DNA of 64,000 nucleotides from NCBI GenBank assembly GCA_002494885.1, contig DACV01000009.1, positions 132,626 to 196,625 on the forward strand. The letters are read 5' to 3'. The translations under genes were made by a program, and so were the position numbers. The number at the start of each line of letters is the position of its first letter. Within the stretch, counting starts at the first letter, position 1. The notes under the pieces are model-generated. The model did not search any database, was not told where the DNA came from, and worked only from the letters and a program-made list of their open reading frames with translations. Positions 27,720 through 36,332 of the stretch are shown piece after piece. The DNA comes from Methanobacterium sp. UBA44 (GTDB lineage Archaea > Methanobacteriota > Methanobacteria > Methanobacteriales > Methanobacteriaceae).

Positions 27720-28637
27720 TTAAACTACAATATAAAGAAAATATGCATTAATTAAAATTGCAGCTATAAAAAGAGAGTATATATTATAGATTACTAAATT
27801 TGTAGCAGATTCTCTATCATTGGGTTTTTTGAGGAATCCAATTATTCCAAAGGTTAAAGGAATAAGTGAAATTAATGTAATTACCCTAAAATCAATGATT
27901 TGTGGATATATGTTCATGAAATAAATGATTATGAATGATATAGTTGCTAATAATCCTGATATGGCGATTATCTTAAACCCGAATCCACGCCCTTTTTTTA
28001 CAATCCACGTGATTTTGCCCCCTAATTTATCTCCTTCCATATCTGGAATTTCAACGCTGTTTATGAAAAGTAGTTCGTAAAGCATCATGGGTATGGCAAA
28101 GATAAGAAAATAAATGTCTAAGTGCCCCATTAATGTAAAATAGCCCATTCCGGGTATTAAAAAACCAGCTATTGCCGTTGAAATTTCACTTAATCCTCTG
28201 TAAGCCAGTTTAATTGGCGGCGCAGAATAGAACCATGCTAACAAGTTTTCAAACAAAACAAATAAGAAAAACCAAGCAGTATATGAAAATATAACAGTAA
28301 ATATAGCTGCGAGTGCTAAAGATAAGCATATAAGTGTAATGGAAATCCATTTTGCATATTCTTTAAGTTCAGGATTTTCAACGAGGATTCCACTACCGCC
28401 TGAAACTTTGGTTGGACTGTTATATCTATCTGCATCAACATCAAAGTAATCATTGTTATAAGAAACCGCTAAATGGGCCATAAATAGGATTATGTATCCC
28501 AGTACAAATTTACTTAAAAAGAACTCAGCACCCATGAAAATTGCAAGAAAAGCTCCAGCACAGAAAAATAGAAATCCACCTATAACGAATTGGAATCTTC
28601 CTAATTTAATTATCTTTTTAATTTTACTGGATTCCAT
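27720..28637 (-). CDS. UbiA-family prenyltransferase (copy 1)
   Basis: 305 residues from ATG 28637, seven bases after GAGG; a TTG seven codons earlier is rejected. Eight or nine membrane segments. The two Mg-prenyl-diphosphate motifs are NNDYFDVDADRYN and DMEGDKLGGKIT. The family attaches prenyl chains to aromatic or other acceptors (menaquinone, digeranylgeranylglycerol phosphate). The overall look is MenA-like, but methanogens of this group lack menaquinone, so the acceptor is unknown. It forms a tandem pair with the next gene, which is similar along its full length. Confidence 0.87.
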   Translation of the reverse strand: MESSKIKKIIKLGRFQFVIGGFLFFCAGAFLAIFMGAEFFLSKFVLGYIILFMAHLAVSYNNDYFDVDADRYNSPTKVSGGSGILVENPELKEYAKWISITLICLSLALAAIFTVIFSYTAWFFLFVLFENLLAWFYSAPPIKLAYRGLSEISTAIAGFLIPGMGYFTLMGHLDIYFLIFAIPMMLYELLFINSVEIPDMEGDKLGGKITWIVKKGRGFGFKIIAISGLLATISFIIIYFMNIYPQIIDFRVITLISLIPLTFGIIGFLKKPNDRESATNLVIYNIYSLFIAAILINAYFLYIVV

Positions 28638-28798
28638 ACCAAATCCTCTTTGTTTCAAGGTTACACTATAAAATCTTCATTTATTATTTAGATATTAAAT
28701 ATATTGAATTTTGCTATTTGTTATTAAATAAAAAAAATTGATAATTTTAATGATTTTAAGAAACAAAGTGATATTTGATGCTTATTTGTTTAGTAATA

Positions 28799-29716
28799 CT
28801 ATAAAAGAAGATAAATAAAGTAAAAATTTACTATAATAGCAAATAGGAATAAAGATGAAAGATTACGGTTTACGAGTTTTGTAGCAGTTTTTCTATCAGT
28901 AGATTTATTTAAATAACTTATTATTGCAAAGGAAAGTGGAATTATTGAAATAAACGCCATAACTTTAAAATTTAAGATTGTTGGGTATAGTTTAGTAAAA
29001 GAAAGAATAAGGAAAGAAAGAGTGGTCAATGATCCTGCAAAAGTTATTATTTTAAATCCAAATACACGACCTTTTCTCACGATCCACGTGGTTTTACCAC
29101 CTATTTTATCCCCTTCCATATCAGGGATTTGAACAGCGTTAATGAATAGTAGTTGATAAAGTATTAGGGGTATTGAGAAAATAACAAAGGGCATGTTTAT
29201 TGTCCCCGTTAATGTTAAATAGCCCATAGCAGGCATTAAAAAACCTATTGAAATTGTAGCAATTTCTCCAAGTCCATTATATGACAATTTAATGGGAGGA
29301 GCAGCATAAAAAAACGCTAAAAAGTTTCCAAATAAAACAAATAGAAAGAATAATGCAGAATAAGAGAAAATAAAAGTGAATATTACTGCAAAAATTAATG
29401 ATAAACTTAGAAGTGTAATTGAAAACCATTTTGCAAAAGTCCTTAATTCCGGATTTTTAACAAGAATTCCACTACCACCTGCAAATTGACTTGGTTTACC
29501 GTATTTATCCGATTCAAAATCAAAATAATCGTTACTGTAATGCATAGAAAGGTGTGCAGTAAAGAAAATGATATAACCAAATATGAATTTATTTAAAGCG
29601 AATTCTGCATTTAATAATACTGCAAATAATGCACCAATGCTAAAATACAAAAATCCGCCTAAAATAAAATGAAAACGTCCAAGTTTTATAATTTTAATTA
29701 ATTTATCGGTTTTCAT
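28799..29716 (-). CDS. UbiA-family prenyltransferase (copy 2)
   Basis: 305 residues from ATG 29716, behind GGAGATACC. Tandem paralogue of the gene at 27.7 kb, with the same motif frame (YSNDYFDFESDKYG and DMEGDKIGGKTT) and the same FAGGSGILVKNPELR segment. The first motif keeps all its acidic residues, so it should be active. Same-strand order with a 160-base AT-rich gap suggests a local duplication with separate promoters. Acceptor unknown. Confidence 0.87.
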   Translation of the reverse strand: MKTDKLIKIIKLGRFHFILGGFLYFSIGALFAVLLNAEFALNKFIFGYIIFFTAHLSMHYSNDYFDFESDKYGKPSQFAGGSGILVKNPELRTFAKWFSITLLSLSLIFAVIFTFIFSYSALFFLFVLFGNFLAFFYAAPPIKLSYNGLGEIATISIGFLMPAMGYLTLTGTINMPFVIFSIPLILYQLLFINAVQIPDMEGDKIGGKTTWIVRKGRVFGFKIITFAGSLTTLSFLILSFTKLYPTILNFKVMAFISIIPLSFAIISYLNKSTDRKTATKLVNRNLSSLFLFAIIVNFYFIYLLL

Positions 29717-30084
29717 AGGTATCTCCAATACTATTTGTATTAATATTAGTGAATTTTTTATTATTTATATTTTTCATAATTTTTTTTTTACTTGTTTTCT
29801 TTAGATTGCATCATTGTAGTTGATTAAGGATATTTGTGGTTTAAATTGTCTTAAAATACCATATCATTCAAATAATTGGATTTTATTCAATATTTTAAAC
29901 TTTTTTTATTAAATAAATAAAAAAAGATTGTGTTTTTAGATATTACTAATAATAAATTATATAAGTTTAGTATTACATATTGGTAATATAATATTAGATA
30001 TGGAGGTGAAGAAAAATCCTCAAAAAATCTATAGAATTTTTCTGAACCCCAAAAAAAATTAAAATTCTTTTGGAGGTAATAGAT
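29717..30084. other. Intergenic region between ubiA copy 2 and gerW
   Basis: Very AT-rich. It carries a TATA-like AAATTATATAAG near 29953 and a TATTAC-ATATTG-GTAATA dyad at about 29971-29988. A 20-codon frame (30000-30062) starts at an ATG with GGAGG inside it, so it is not credible as a gene. Its AGATATGG start repeats the AGATATGG at the true gerW start (30081-30088). A short hairpin lies between the two. Confidence 0.5.
30013..30046. repeat. Short hairpin resembling the hairpin-array element
   Basis: TCAAAAAATCTATAGAATTT resembles the last hairpin of the 1.4-kb element (TCAAAAATC-TAT-GATTTTTGA) and begins CCTCAAAA like its first. It lies in the gerW leader between two AGATATGG repeats. 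The pairing is imperfect, so membership is tentative. Confidence 0.35.
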
Positions 30085-30549
30085 ATGGCTGAAGAAATGA
30101 TGGAAAATATGAATAATTTAGTTAAAACTACAGTCGATGAGCTTTTAAAAGTATTAGCCACCGATAATGTAATTGGAGAAACAATGGAAGTAGAAGATAA
30201 GGTGATAATTCCTTTAACTAAAATTGGTTTAGCATTTGGATCAGGATCAGGAAGTGGTGGCATGCCTGGTCAGAAAGGTATGGGTGCAGGTGCAGGTGGA
30301 GGAGCAGGAATACAACCGGTATCAGTAATAGTTGCATTTAAAGACGTTAAAGGTCCAGAAGGGGTACAAATACTATCGGTACACGGTATGGGTCCTGTAT
30401 CTAAACTTGTAGCGGACTTAGGTCACGGTGTTAGGACTATGGTAGAAAAAGAAGGCGGTCCTGGGATGATGATGAAAAAAGGAAAGAAAATGATGGGGAA
30501 AAAAGGAGAAGGAGGTGAAGAGGAATTTAAAGAGCCTGGAACAATGTAA
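30085..30549 (+). CDS. GerW/YtfJ-family protein
   Basis: 154 residues from ATG 30085, eight bases after GGAGG. The GerW fold is clear: LVKTTVDELLKVLATDNVIGETMEVEDKVIIPLTKIGLAFGSGS, a Gly-rich loop with GGMPGQKGMGAG, then PVSVIVAFKDVKGPEGVQIL. A lysine- and Gly-rich tail follows. In Bacillus relatives act in spore germination; archaea do not sporulate, so the role here is unknown. It is followed by a DUF2953 gene and a second short GerW-like gene, the same partners found beside bacterial ytfJ. Hairpin elements flank it on both sides. Confidence 0.88.
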   Translation: MAEEMMENMNNLVKTTVDELLKVLATDNVIGETMEVEDKVIIPLTKIGLAFGSGSGSGGMPGQKGMGAGAGGGAGIQPVSVIVAFKDVKGPEGVQILSVHGMGPVSKLVADLGHGVRTMVEKEGGPGMMMKKGKKMMGKKGEGGEEEFKEPGTM

Positions 30550-30578
30550 ATAATGTTTAAAGTTGAGAAATGTGTAGC

Positions 30579-30694
30579 ATTCGAAAACCATAGGTTCGAT
30601 GTGTCAAAACTCACAGTTTTGACAACATGCAAACACTTCGTGTTTGCGGTTACAAAATCTTTAATTTTGTAAACATTTTCGAACATTCGAAAAT
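30579..30694. mobile_element. Hairpin-array element, second copy
   Basis: Five hairpins in 116 bases: 30581-30599 (imperfect, TCGAAAACC/GGTTCGA), 30602-30611/30615-30624 (10 bp perfect), 30629-30636/30640-30647 (8 bp perfect), 30650-30658/30664-30672 (9 bp perfect), 30675-30683/30686-30694 (9 bp perfect). It shares with the element at 1.4 kb the GCATNCGAAAACC start, the GCGGTTRCAAA linker and the AACATNN spacer. TTAAAG on both sides (30557-30562 and 30710-30715) might be a target duplication; this is weak. It lies between gerW and the DUF2953 gene. Confidence 0.55.
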
Positions 30695-30727
30695 TTTATT
30701 AAAATTTTATTAAAGAGTGGATCATAA

Positions 30728-31327
30728 TTGGCATACCTTATTGCGGCCATCATAATCCTTATTATCCTTTTAATTTTAATAGGGATTTTGCTGGTTCCTT
30801 TTCAGATTTCATTAAAGCTTAACAGGATGGGTTCTGTAAATGAGGGGAATTTTAAATTAACCTGGTTAAAAATAAGGTTAATTCGAAGAAAAATACCATC
30901 AGATAAGAAAAAAGATAAGAAAAAACGTAAAAAAGGAAAGAAAGAAAGAGGAAAAATAAATTTTGATAGAATTCCAAAGATATTAAAGAATTTTGAGGAG
31001 TCTTTACCATATATTTTCAACATATTTCAGGCAATTTTAAGATCTGTTTCAATAAATAAAATTTCGATCAATTCTATTATTGGACTGGACAGTCCCGCTG
31101 ATACAGCGAGGGTTAACGGTTATTTAATGGGTTTAGCTTCTTTAATCAGTATTTTCCCAAAAACTAATTTTACAGTAGTTCCTGATTTTGAAAAGGAACG
31201 TATAGATGGTTCTTTAGTAATAAAGATAAAATTAAGGTTATTCTTGATTGTAATTGAATCCTTAAGGGCATTTACAAAAAAACCTGTAAGATCGTTATTT
31301 GGTGAGCTTAGAAAAATGAGGGGATAA
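30728..31327 (+). CDS. DUF2953 membrane protein
   Basis: 199 residues from TTG 30728. An N-terminal membrane segment (residues 2-24) with IPFQISLK-type continuation, a strongly basic stretch (KKDKKKRKKGKKERGK, residues 60-76), then a soluble domain with INSIIGLDSPADTARVNGYLMGLASL typical of DUF2953. In Bacilli DUF2953 genes (ytfI) stand beside gerW (ytfJ). It ends 2 bases before the next gene. The hairpin element sits just upstream, so it must either use a promoter within it or be read through from gerW. Confidence 0.82.
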   Translation: MAYLIAAIIILIILLILIGILLVPFQISLKLNRMGSVNEGNFKLTWLKIRLIRRKIPSDKKKDKKKRKKGKKERGKINFDRIPKILKNFEESLPYIFNIFQAILRSVSINKISINSIIGLDSPADTARVNGYLMGLASLISIFPKTNFTVVPDFEKERIDGSLVIKIKLRLFLIVIESLRAFTKKPVRSLFGELRKMRG

Positions 31328-31329
31328 AA

Positions 31330-31653
31330 ATGGTTAAAATGAATTTCGCAAGGGGCTCAAGAACAATTTTTGGTCAGAAAACAAATGAAACTAAGGTTAA
31401 AGATATAATAAAGAGTATTATGGAACCAGAAGTAGATACAAAAGTTGGAAAGGCTATTGAACTTGATAATAGGATAATTTACCCCATAATACAAACTATG
31501 GTTATTAAAAATGAAAATCAGGCTTTTTTAACGGTTGAAATATTCCCTATTGCTCTCGTGATTGAAGAAACTGGAGAAAGATATGTAGTCTCTCTTACAA
31601 ATGATGAAATTAATTCAGAAGAACTTATTGGAAGGATCACTCCCAAAAAATGA
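31330..31653 (+). CDS. Short GerW-like protein
   Basis: 107 residues, start ATG 31330 behind GGGG. The core VKDIIKSIMEPEVDTKVGKAIELDNRIIYPIIQTMVIK and VEIFPIALVIEETGERYVVSL has the same strand order as GerW (GEPIEL...IIPV, PVAVVV...) but lacks the Gly-rich loop, so it is a minimal version. It is translationally coupled to the DUF2953 gene with a 2-base gap. Function unknown; probably acts with its two neighbours. Confidence 0.7.
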   Translation: MVKMNFARGSRTIFGQKTNETKVKDIIKSIMEPEVDTKVGKAIELDNRIIYPIIQTMVIKNENQAFLTVEIFPIALVIEETGERYVVSLTNDEINSEELIGRITPKK

Positions 31654-31687
31654 AAAGTTTAGAGTTAAAGGGATTTGAGCTTGTTAG

Positions 31688-32167
31688 TTATCTGCTGAAA
31701 ATATCAGTGGAACCCATATCTTCTTTAACTATATTTAAAACAGTTTGTGTATATGTTCTCTGTACGTCCCCTTCTCTTAGTAATTCTTTAACAAATGCGT
31801 CCAGTTCAGTGGTATCTTTAAATTTTGCTATTAATATGGCATCAAATTCGCCAGTAACATCATAAATACCTATCACATTTTTATGATACGCCGTTTTATT
31901 CTCCCAGTTACTTAAAACTCCTCCTTTCACCCTAACACCTATAACAGTAGTTAATTTGTAACCGAGTTTGGAATGGTCTATTTGAGGAACAAATTTTTTT
32001 ATAACGCCTGATTTCATGAATTTATCCACTCTGTTATGGACAGTACCTACAGATATATTTAATTCACGTGAAATTTTCCTGTAAGACATCCTTCCGTCTC
32101 TATTTAACAAATTGAGGATTTTTTTATCTGTTTCATCAATTTTTACAACATCTTCTTCATCATTCAT
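31688..32167 (-). CDS. Lrp/AsnC-family transcription regulator
   Basis: 159 residues from ATG 32167, seven bases after GAGG. Residues 10-60 are an Asn C-type winged HTH (DETDKKILNLLNRDGRMSYRKISRELNISVGTVHNRVDKF) and residues 70-150 an RAM ligand/oligomer domain with VTGEFDAILIAKFKDTTELDAF. These regulators bind amino acids or sense nutrient state and control metabolic genes; the target is not evident. AT-rich, TATA-like stretches upstream could hold an autoregulatory site. It converges with the GerW-like gene. Confidence 0.93.
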   Translation of the reverse strand: MNDEEDVVKIDETDKKILNLLNRDGRMSYRKISRELNISVGTVHNRVDKFMKSGVIKKFVPQIDHSKLGYKLTTVIGVRVKGGVLSNWENKTAYHKNVIGIYDVTGEFDAILIAKFKDTTELDAFVKELLREGDVQRTYTQTVLNIVKEDMGSTDIFSR

Positions 32168-32361
32168 GTTTAAACCTCGTAAATATAATAATAATATGAA
32201 CAATGTTTAGATATATAGCTTATATTATTTAAATATAATATAAAATTTTAGAATATTGATAATTAGATATGAATATATTCATTTTTAGAAAAAATAGTTA
32301 TTCTTACAAAAAATAAAAAAAATTAAAAGGGTTTTCATTGATTGGATCTTTTTGATAGTAA

Positions 32362-33027
32362 TTATTCCATGGATTCAGAGAATAATAGACCTATTGATCT
32401 AGCCTGGAACATTGTCAGGTAAGCTCCCATGGCAAACCAAACTAGGAATCCTATGAGGATAAAAGCTAGAATAAATCCAACTATACCTAAAATAACTCCT
32501 ACAATAGCTGAAGTTATAATTATTGCTATTATCCAGAGTATGTAGTTTCCCCATCCAATTGATTTGATTCTATCCAATATTTCACTGAATCTGAATGCTG
32601 CTCCAAGTTCACTGTCGTACAATGCCATATTAACTATAGCGGGATAGAGTACCAGGGCAAATATTATGGCTACTAAGATGTCTATGAGCAGAATAACTAT
32701 TGTTATGCCAGATAATAGGGCAGAGGGGTTACTTGGGTCGCTTAACATTAATGGTAATAATGCAACAAAATATATTATTAGCGGTACAATCATGTAAACA
32801 ATGCTCACAATGAGTATTTTTATACCATCAATAAACAGTTCTCCAAGATCATCAAATCCCGGCACCTCATCCATGCCTGCAAATGTCCATTTTATGATTC
32901 TTAGCATATATCCGGCACTCATAAAGTTCACTATCGGAATTATGGATATAATAGTCAAAATGAGTATTTTTGTCCAGTCGCTTAAAGGATATTTCAATGA
33001 CTCAGTAATATTATCTACGATATTCAT
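32362..33027 (-). CDS. DUF4013 membrane protein
   Basis: 221 residues with five or six membrane segments. It starts MNIVDNITESLKYPLSDWTKI, then has GYMLRIIKWTFAGMDEVPGFDDLGELFIDGIKI, the characteristic cytosolic loop of DUF4013 proteins, common in methanogens. Function unknown. Start ATG 33027 follows AGGAGG with 7 bases between. It is monocistronic, with a 365-base AT-rich region upstream. Confidence 0.85.
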   Translation of the reverse strand: MNIVDNITESLKYPLSDWTKILILTIISIIPIVNFMSAGYMLRIIKWTFAGMDEVPGFDDLGELFIDGIKILIVSIVYMIVPLIIYFVALLPLMLSDPSNPSALLSGITIVILLIDILVAIIFALVLYPAIVNMALYDSELGAAFRFSEILDRIKSIGWGNYILWIIAIIITSAIVGVILGIVGFILAFILIGFLVWFAMGAYLTMFQARSIGLLFSESME

Positions 33028-33392
33028 CTTTTTACCTCCTTTTTCTTTTTTGGCATAAGCCGATACTTTCTTTGGTAGTCATTTTATATAAATCATCCTA
33101 CTTGGCGAGATGGACATAAATTAGTATTACTCAAGTTTTAGTTTTAACAAGTAACAATTTTATGAATTTTTTACATAAATTTCATATCTAAATCATTAAC
33201 AACATTTAATTACTATGAAAATGAATAACATTCTATTTATTTATCTTAAAGAATAAAATAAGAGTTTAATATTGAATAATTAATTTAACAAATTCTGGCT
33301 AAATTTGGGAAAACTTTCTTTAAAATAATCCAGTTTGATAATTTAGTCAATTGAAGAATAATAAAAATAACTTTATTAGTATAGGTGAAGTA
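33028..33392. other. Divergent intergenic region, no gene seen
   Basis: AT-rich. It holds the ribosome site of the DUF4013 gene on one side and AGGTGAAGTA before ATG 33393 on the other. No RNA gene or repeat recognised. Confidence 0.5.
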
Positions 33393-34085
33393 ATGAGATG
33401 GGGAATAGTAATTGTAATAATACTCCTGCTTATTGGTGGATTTATTTTTGTTTCAAGCGTAAATGGTAACATAGAGCCTATGGGAAGACTGGGATTCGTT
33501 AAACTTGCTAATCCCGACATGTATCCTGGACATCCACATTCACAGCTTTTAGCACAGTATGCTGAGGATAAGGGTTCCAAATGTGTACTGGTTACGCATT
33601 TTGCAGGAAGTTCTAATTATAGAAGTTACATGGAAGGAGATGTATACATAATAGAACTGGCATTTATAGATACTCAAGGAACAGGGGCTGCAGATAAAGT
33701 AAATTATTTAGATTCTCTTAAAGTAGCTATATTCGGTATTCCTGACGGCAGATATAAATACAAGTCAGATGGGGAGGTATATAACACATATGATGAAGCA
33801 ATGGAACATGTATACAAGAAAGCAGCAGCGCATGGCCAGGAAGGGCCAATTCCAATGGTCTGGCATGGAACATCAAGGAGTGAAAGTCCAATAATAAATC
33901 AGGGCTGTGGATATCCTTTATTTTTTGATATAGTTAGAAGAGAATATGGGGTTCTCCCTGCTTATTATTACACACTTAAGGGAATGATTTTACCATACTT
34001 TAAACTGCCATACAGGAATTTCGAGCTCCAACATGCTTCAGAACTTCAACAGTATTATACACAGGGAATATTGGACTATGAGTAA
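33393..34085 (+). CDS. Exported or membrane-anchored protein of unknown function
   Basis: 230 residues from ATG 33393, behind AGGTGAAGTA; the TTG start 14 codons upstream is rejected. A hydrophobic N-terminus (MRWGIVIVIILLLIGGFIF) is a signal anchor or signal peptide. The rest is soluble: HPHSQLLAQYAEDKGSK, FAGSSNYRSYMEGDVYIIE, MVWHGTSRSESPIINQGCGYPLFF and a Tyr-rich end (PAYYYTLKGMILPYFK). Several His and a lone Cys are present but no family motif that I know. It probably acts outside the membrane. Confidence 0.65.
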   Translation: MRWGIVIVIILLLIGGFIFVSSVNGNIEPMGRLGFVKLANPDMYPGHPHSQLLAQYAEDKGSKCVLVTHFAGSSNYRSYMEGDVYIIELAFIDTQGTGAADKVNYLDSLKVAIFGIPDGRYKYKSDGEVYNTYDEAMEHVYKKAAAHGQEGPIPMVWHGTSRSESPIINQGCGYPLFFDIVRREYGVLPAYYYTLKGMILPYFKLPYRNFELQHASELQQYYTQGILDYE

Positions 34086-34134
34086 ATTTTTTATTCATTT
34101 ATTTTTTAATTTTGTATCAGAAAATGAATATTTT

Positions 34135-35280
34135 CTATAAAGAAAGAATGATTTCTTTTAAAATAGTTAATGGTGCATCTGTTTTTATTCCAGTTGGTTT
34201 AAAGTGGGTTCTGGATACAAAATAACCTTTATCTTCAAGAGATTCTATAATATGTTCAAGACGAGGAACACTTATTTTTAAATTTTTACAGATATGATGA
34301 ATATCGTAAAAGGTTGCAGGAGCATTAGCTTCTAAATAAGTAGTATTAAGTAGCTTCAATGCTTTAGTTTCCTGATTTATTTTTGTATATTCTATATTTT
34401 TCAGCATATCACTTACAAAATCAGAATTCAGAATACTCCCACACCAGAGAGGACCAGCAATTCTGAAGCTTTTTCCACAAACAGGGCAATTTGAAGGTAT
34501 TTTAGGAGTAAAACCTTCAATCACTGTTCTGTAAAGGCAACTATTGCAATGCAGTATGTATCCTATGGTTTTAAGAGATTCATCAGTTATTTTAGCTCCT
34601 TTTTTAATTACTGCATAGAGTCTCATATAGTGCTCGCTGCTGTGTGAGAATTTAACTTCTATGCACTTTTTATATTTGGAAAAGGTTCTTGCAATGAATC
34701 CTGCAAGAATTCTGATTCCAATTTCGTGACAATATTCAGTTTTAAGTGGCATAGCGCTATATTTTCGAATACAAGGTTCTTTGTAAGTTCCACACAAGGC
34801 AGAAGTGTCAGTAGCAGTTGCACATATCATTCCACCAGCTTTAAGACTAATTCCCGCAGATTCAATGTAAGGAGATGGTGTACCAAAGGGATCTATGTCC
34901 ACAACATCGAATTTACCTCTGCATTTCCTTAGCAGGATGTTTGAATCTTCTTTATACGCTTTAACATTATTTAAATTGTTTATTTCAATATTTTCATTAG
35001 TATACTTGATGGCCAGAGGATTAATATCAGTTATAACTACTTTAGAAACATCATCAATTTCTTTTGCATATCGTATTCCTCGGATACCACTTCCACCAAA
35101 GGCATCACATATGCTAATTTCGCTGCCTAATTCATTTTGGTAAGCTTTTATTGCCAGTACAGATAAGTCTCTGTTAAGTTCCATAACCGGATTATAGAAA
35201 ACAGCCGCTTTTGATGATACTTTATCAGATTCAGGAGCTTTAACTGTAACCAGCCCTTCTTGAATAGTTTTTATTTCCAT
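34135..35280 (-). CDS. trm1: tRNA (guanine26-N2)-dimethyltransferase
   Basis: 381 residues. It makes N2,N2-dimethylguanosine at tRNA position 26 using SAM. Marks: EGLVTVKAP and KAAVFYNPVMELNRDLS at the start, DAFGGSGIRGIRYAKE (SAM motif), DIDPFGTPSPYIESA (catalytic), CATATDTSALCGTY, then a zinc-binding HCNSC...CPVCG and a LWCGSI segment. The C-terminal winged-helix (residues 290-381) with VPRLEHIIESLEDKG completes the archaeal Trm1 layout. Start ATG 35280. Confidence 0.95.
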   Translation of the reverse strand: MEIKTIQEGLVTVKAPESDKVSSKAAVFYNPVMELNRDLSVLAIKAYQNELGSEISICDAFGGSGIRGIRYAKEIDDVSKVVITDINPLAIKYTNENIEINNLNNVKAYKEDSNILLRKCRGKFDVVDIDPFGTPSPYIESAGISLKAGGMICATATDTSALCGTYKEPCIRKYSAMPLKTEYCHEIGIRILAGFIARTFSKYKKCIEVKFSHSSEHYMRLYAVIKKGAKITDESLKTIGYILHCNSCLYRTVIEGFTPKIPSNCPVCGKSFRIAGPLWCGSILNSDFVSDMLKNIEYTKINQETKALKLLNTTYLEANAPATFYDIHHICKNLKISVPRLEHIIESLEDKGYFVSRTHFKPTGIKTDAPLTILKEIILSL

Positions 35281-35423
35281 TATTTTGCCCGATATATTAT
35301 TTGAGATATAAATATGATATTTTTTATTGGATTAAATGATTTTAACTTGTTTGAATTAGTTATAATAAGTTTCTTAATGTTTAAATAGGAAATTGTTTTA
35401 TTATTTATGAAGGAGGGATTGTC

Positions 35424-36323
35424 ATATCAGAGATAGAATTTTTAAACAATGCTTACAAGGGTAATAATCGCTGGTGGAGGTATATCCTCACTATAATATC
35501 AACATGGGGAATACAGATAGCTTTAGGCACTGTAATAGGGATAATTTTAGTTATATTTTTGATGATACAGAATAATTTCACGATGATCAACTATAATAAT
35601 TATCTCAATGATCCATTCTTTATTTTACCTTTATCTTTAGTTGGATTTGGAGCATCATATATGGTTTTATATCTTTGCGTCCGTTTTATTCATCTTAGAA
35701 GTTTTATATCATTAATTACTACAAAATCAAAGGTTAACTGGATGAGGATATTAAAAGGAGCCGTAATATGGCTGGGTATTCTGGGAATATATACTTTGAT
35801 AACTTTTTTAATTGATCCAGAAGGTTATAAATTTACATTTAATTTCAACGTATTTGGAATTCTTTTAATTATAAGTTTAATAACATTTCCAATTCAGGCA
35901 TCCTTTGAAGAGCTTTTTTTCAGAGGATATTTAATGCAGGGATTTGGATTGCTAAGTAAAAAGCCAATAATACCACTTTTAGCTACTTCAATTATATTTG
36001 GGCTTGTTCATGTGATGAACGGAAGTAATATGACTGTAAGTATGTTTACAGTGATTGAAGCATCTATAATGGGATTAATGTTAGGTGCAATTACTCTTGG
36101 TGAAGATAGCATTGAAACTGCTACTGGAATACATGTTATAAATAATCTCTACGCAGCTTTAATAGTTAGTACTGAAGGCAGCGTATTAGGTAATGTACCA
36201 TCAGTATTAACTGCACCAGCTAATCCATCAGGCAGCATCTTTTTAACAATTATTCTCTCTTTAATTGTAATTGTAATAATATTTTGGGGTAAAAGAGATA
36301 GATTGATGGCAATATTTGAATAA
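35424..36323 (+). CDS. CPBP-family intramembrane protease, apparent ATA start
   Basis: 299 residues if read from ATA 35424, seven bases after AGGAGG, giving the natural N-terminus (M)SEIEFLNNAYKGNNRWW. The first common start, ATG 35559, lies inside the second hydrophobic segment and has no ribosome site. Eight membrane segments. Catalytic motifs: EELFFRGYL (EExxxR), GLVHVMNG and HVINNLYAAL. CPBP proteins are glutamate intramembrane peptidases (type II CAAX, bacteriocin immunity); the substrate is unknown. ATA is probably a rare start or a mutated ATG. Confidence 0.82.
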   Translation: MSEIEFLNNAYKGNNRWWRYILTIISTWGIQIALGTVIGIILVIFLMIQNNFTMINYNNYLNDPFFILPLSLVGFGASYMVLYLCVRFIHLRSFISLITTKSKVNWMRILKGAVIWLGILGIYTLITFLIDPEGYKFTFNFNVFGILLIISLITFPIQASFEELFFRGYLMQGFGLLSKKPIIPLLATSIIFGLVHVMNGSNMTVSMFTVIEASIMGLMLGAITLGEDSIETATGIHVINNLYAALIVSTEGSVLGNVPSVLTAPANPSGSIFLTIILSLIVIVIIFWGKRDRLMAIFE

Positions 36324-36332
36324 GGAGGTATA

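Noticed and set aside
30000..30062. A 20-codon frame as a leader peptide before gerW
   Set aside because: Its ATG is fused to the GGAGG itself and the rest is hairpin sequence; better seen as a duplication footprint.
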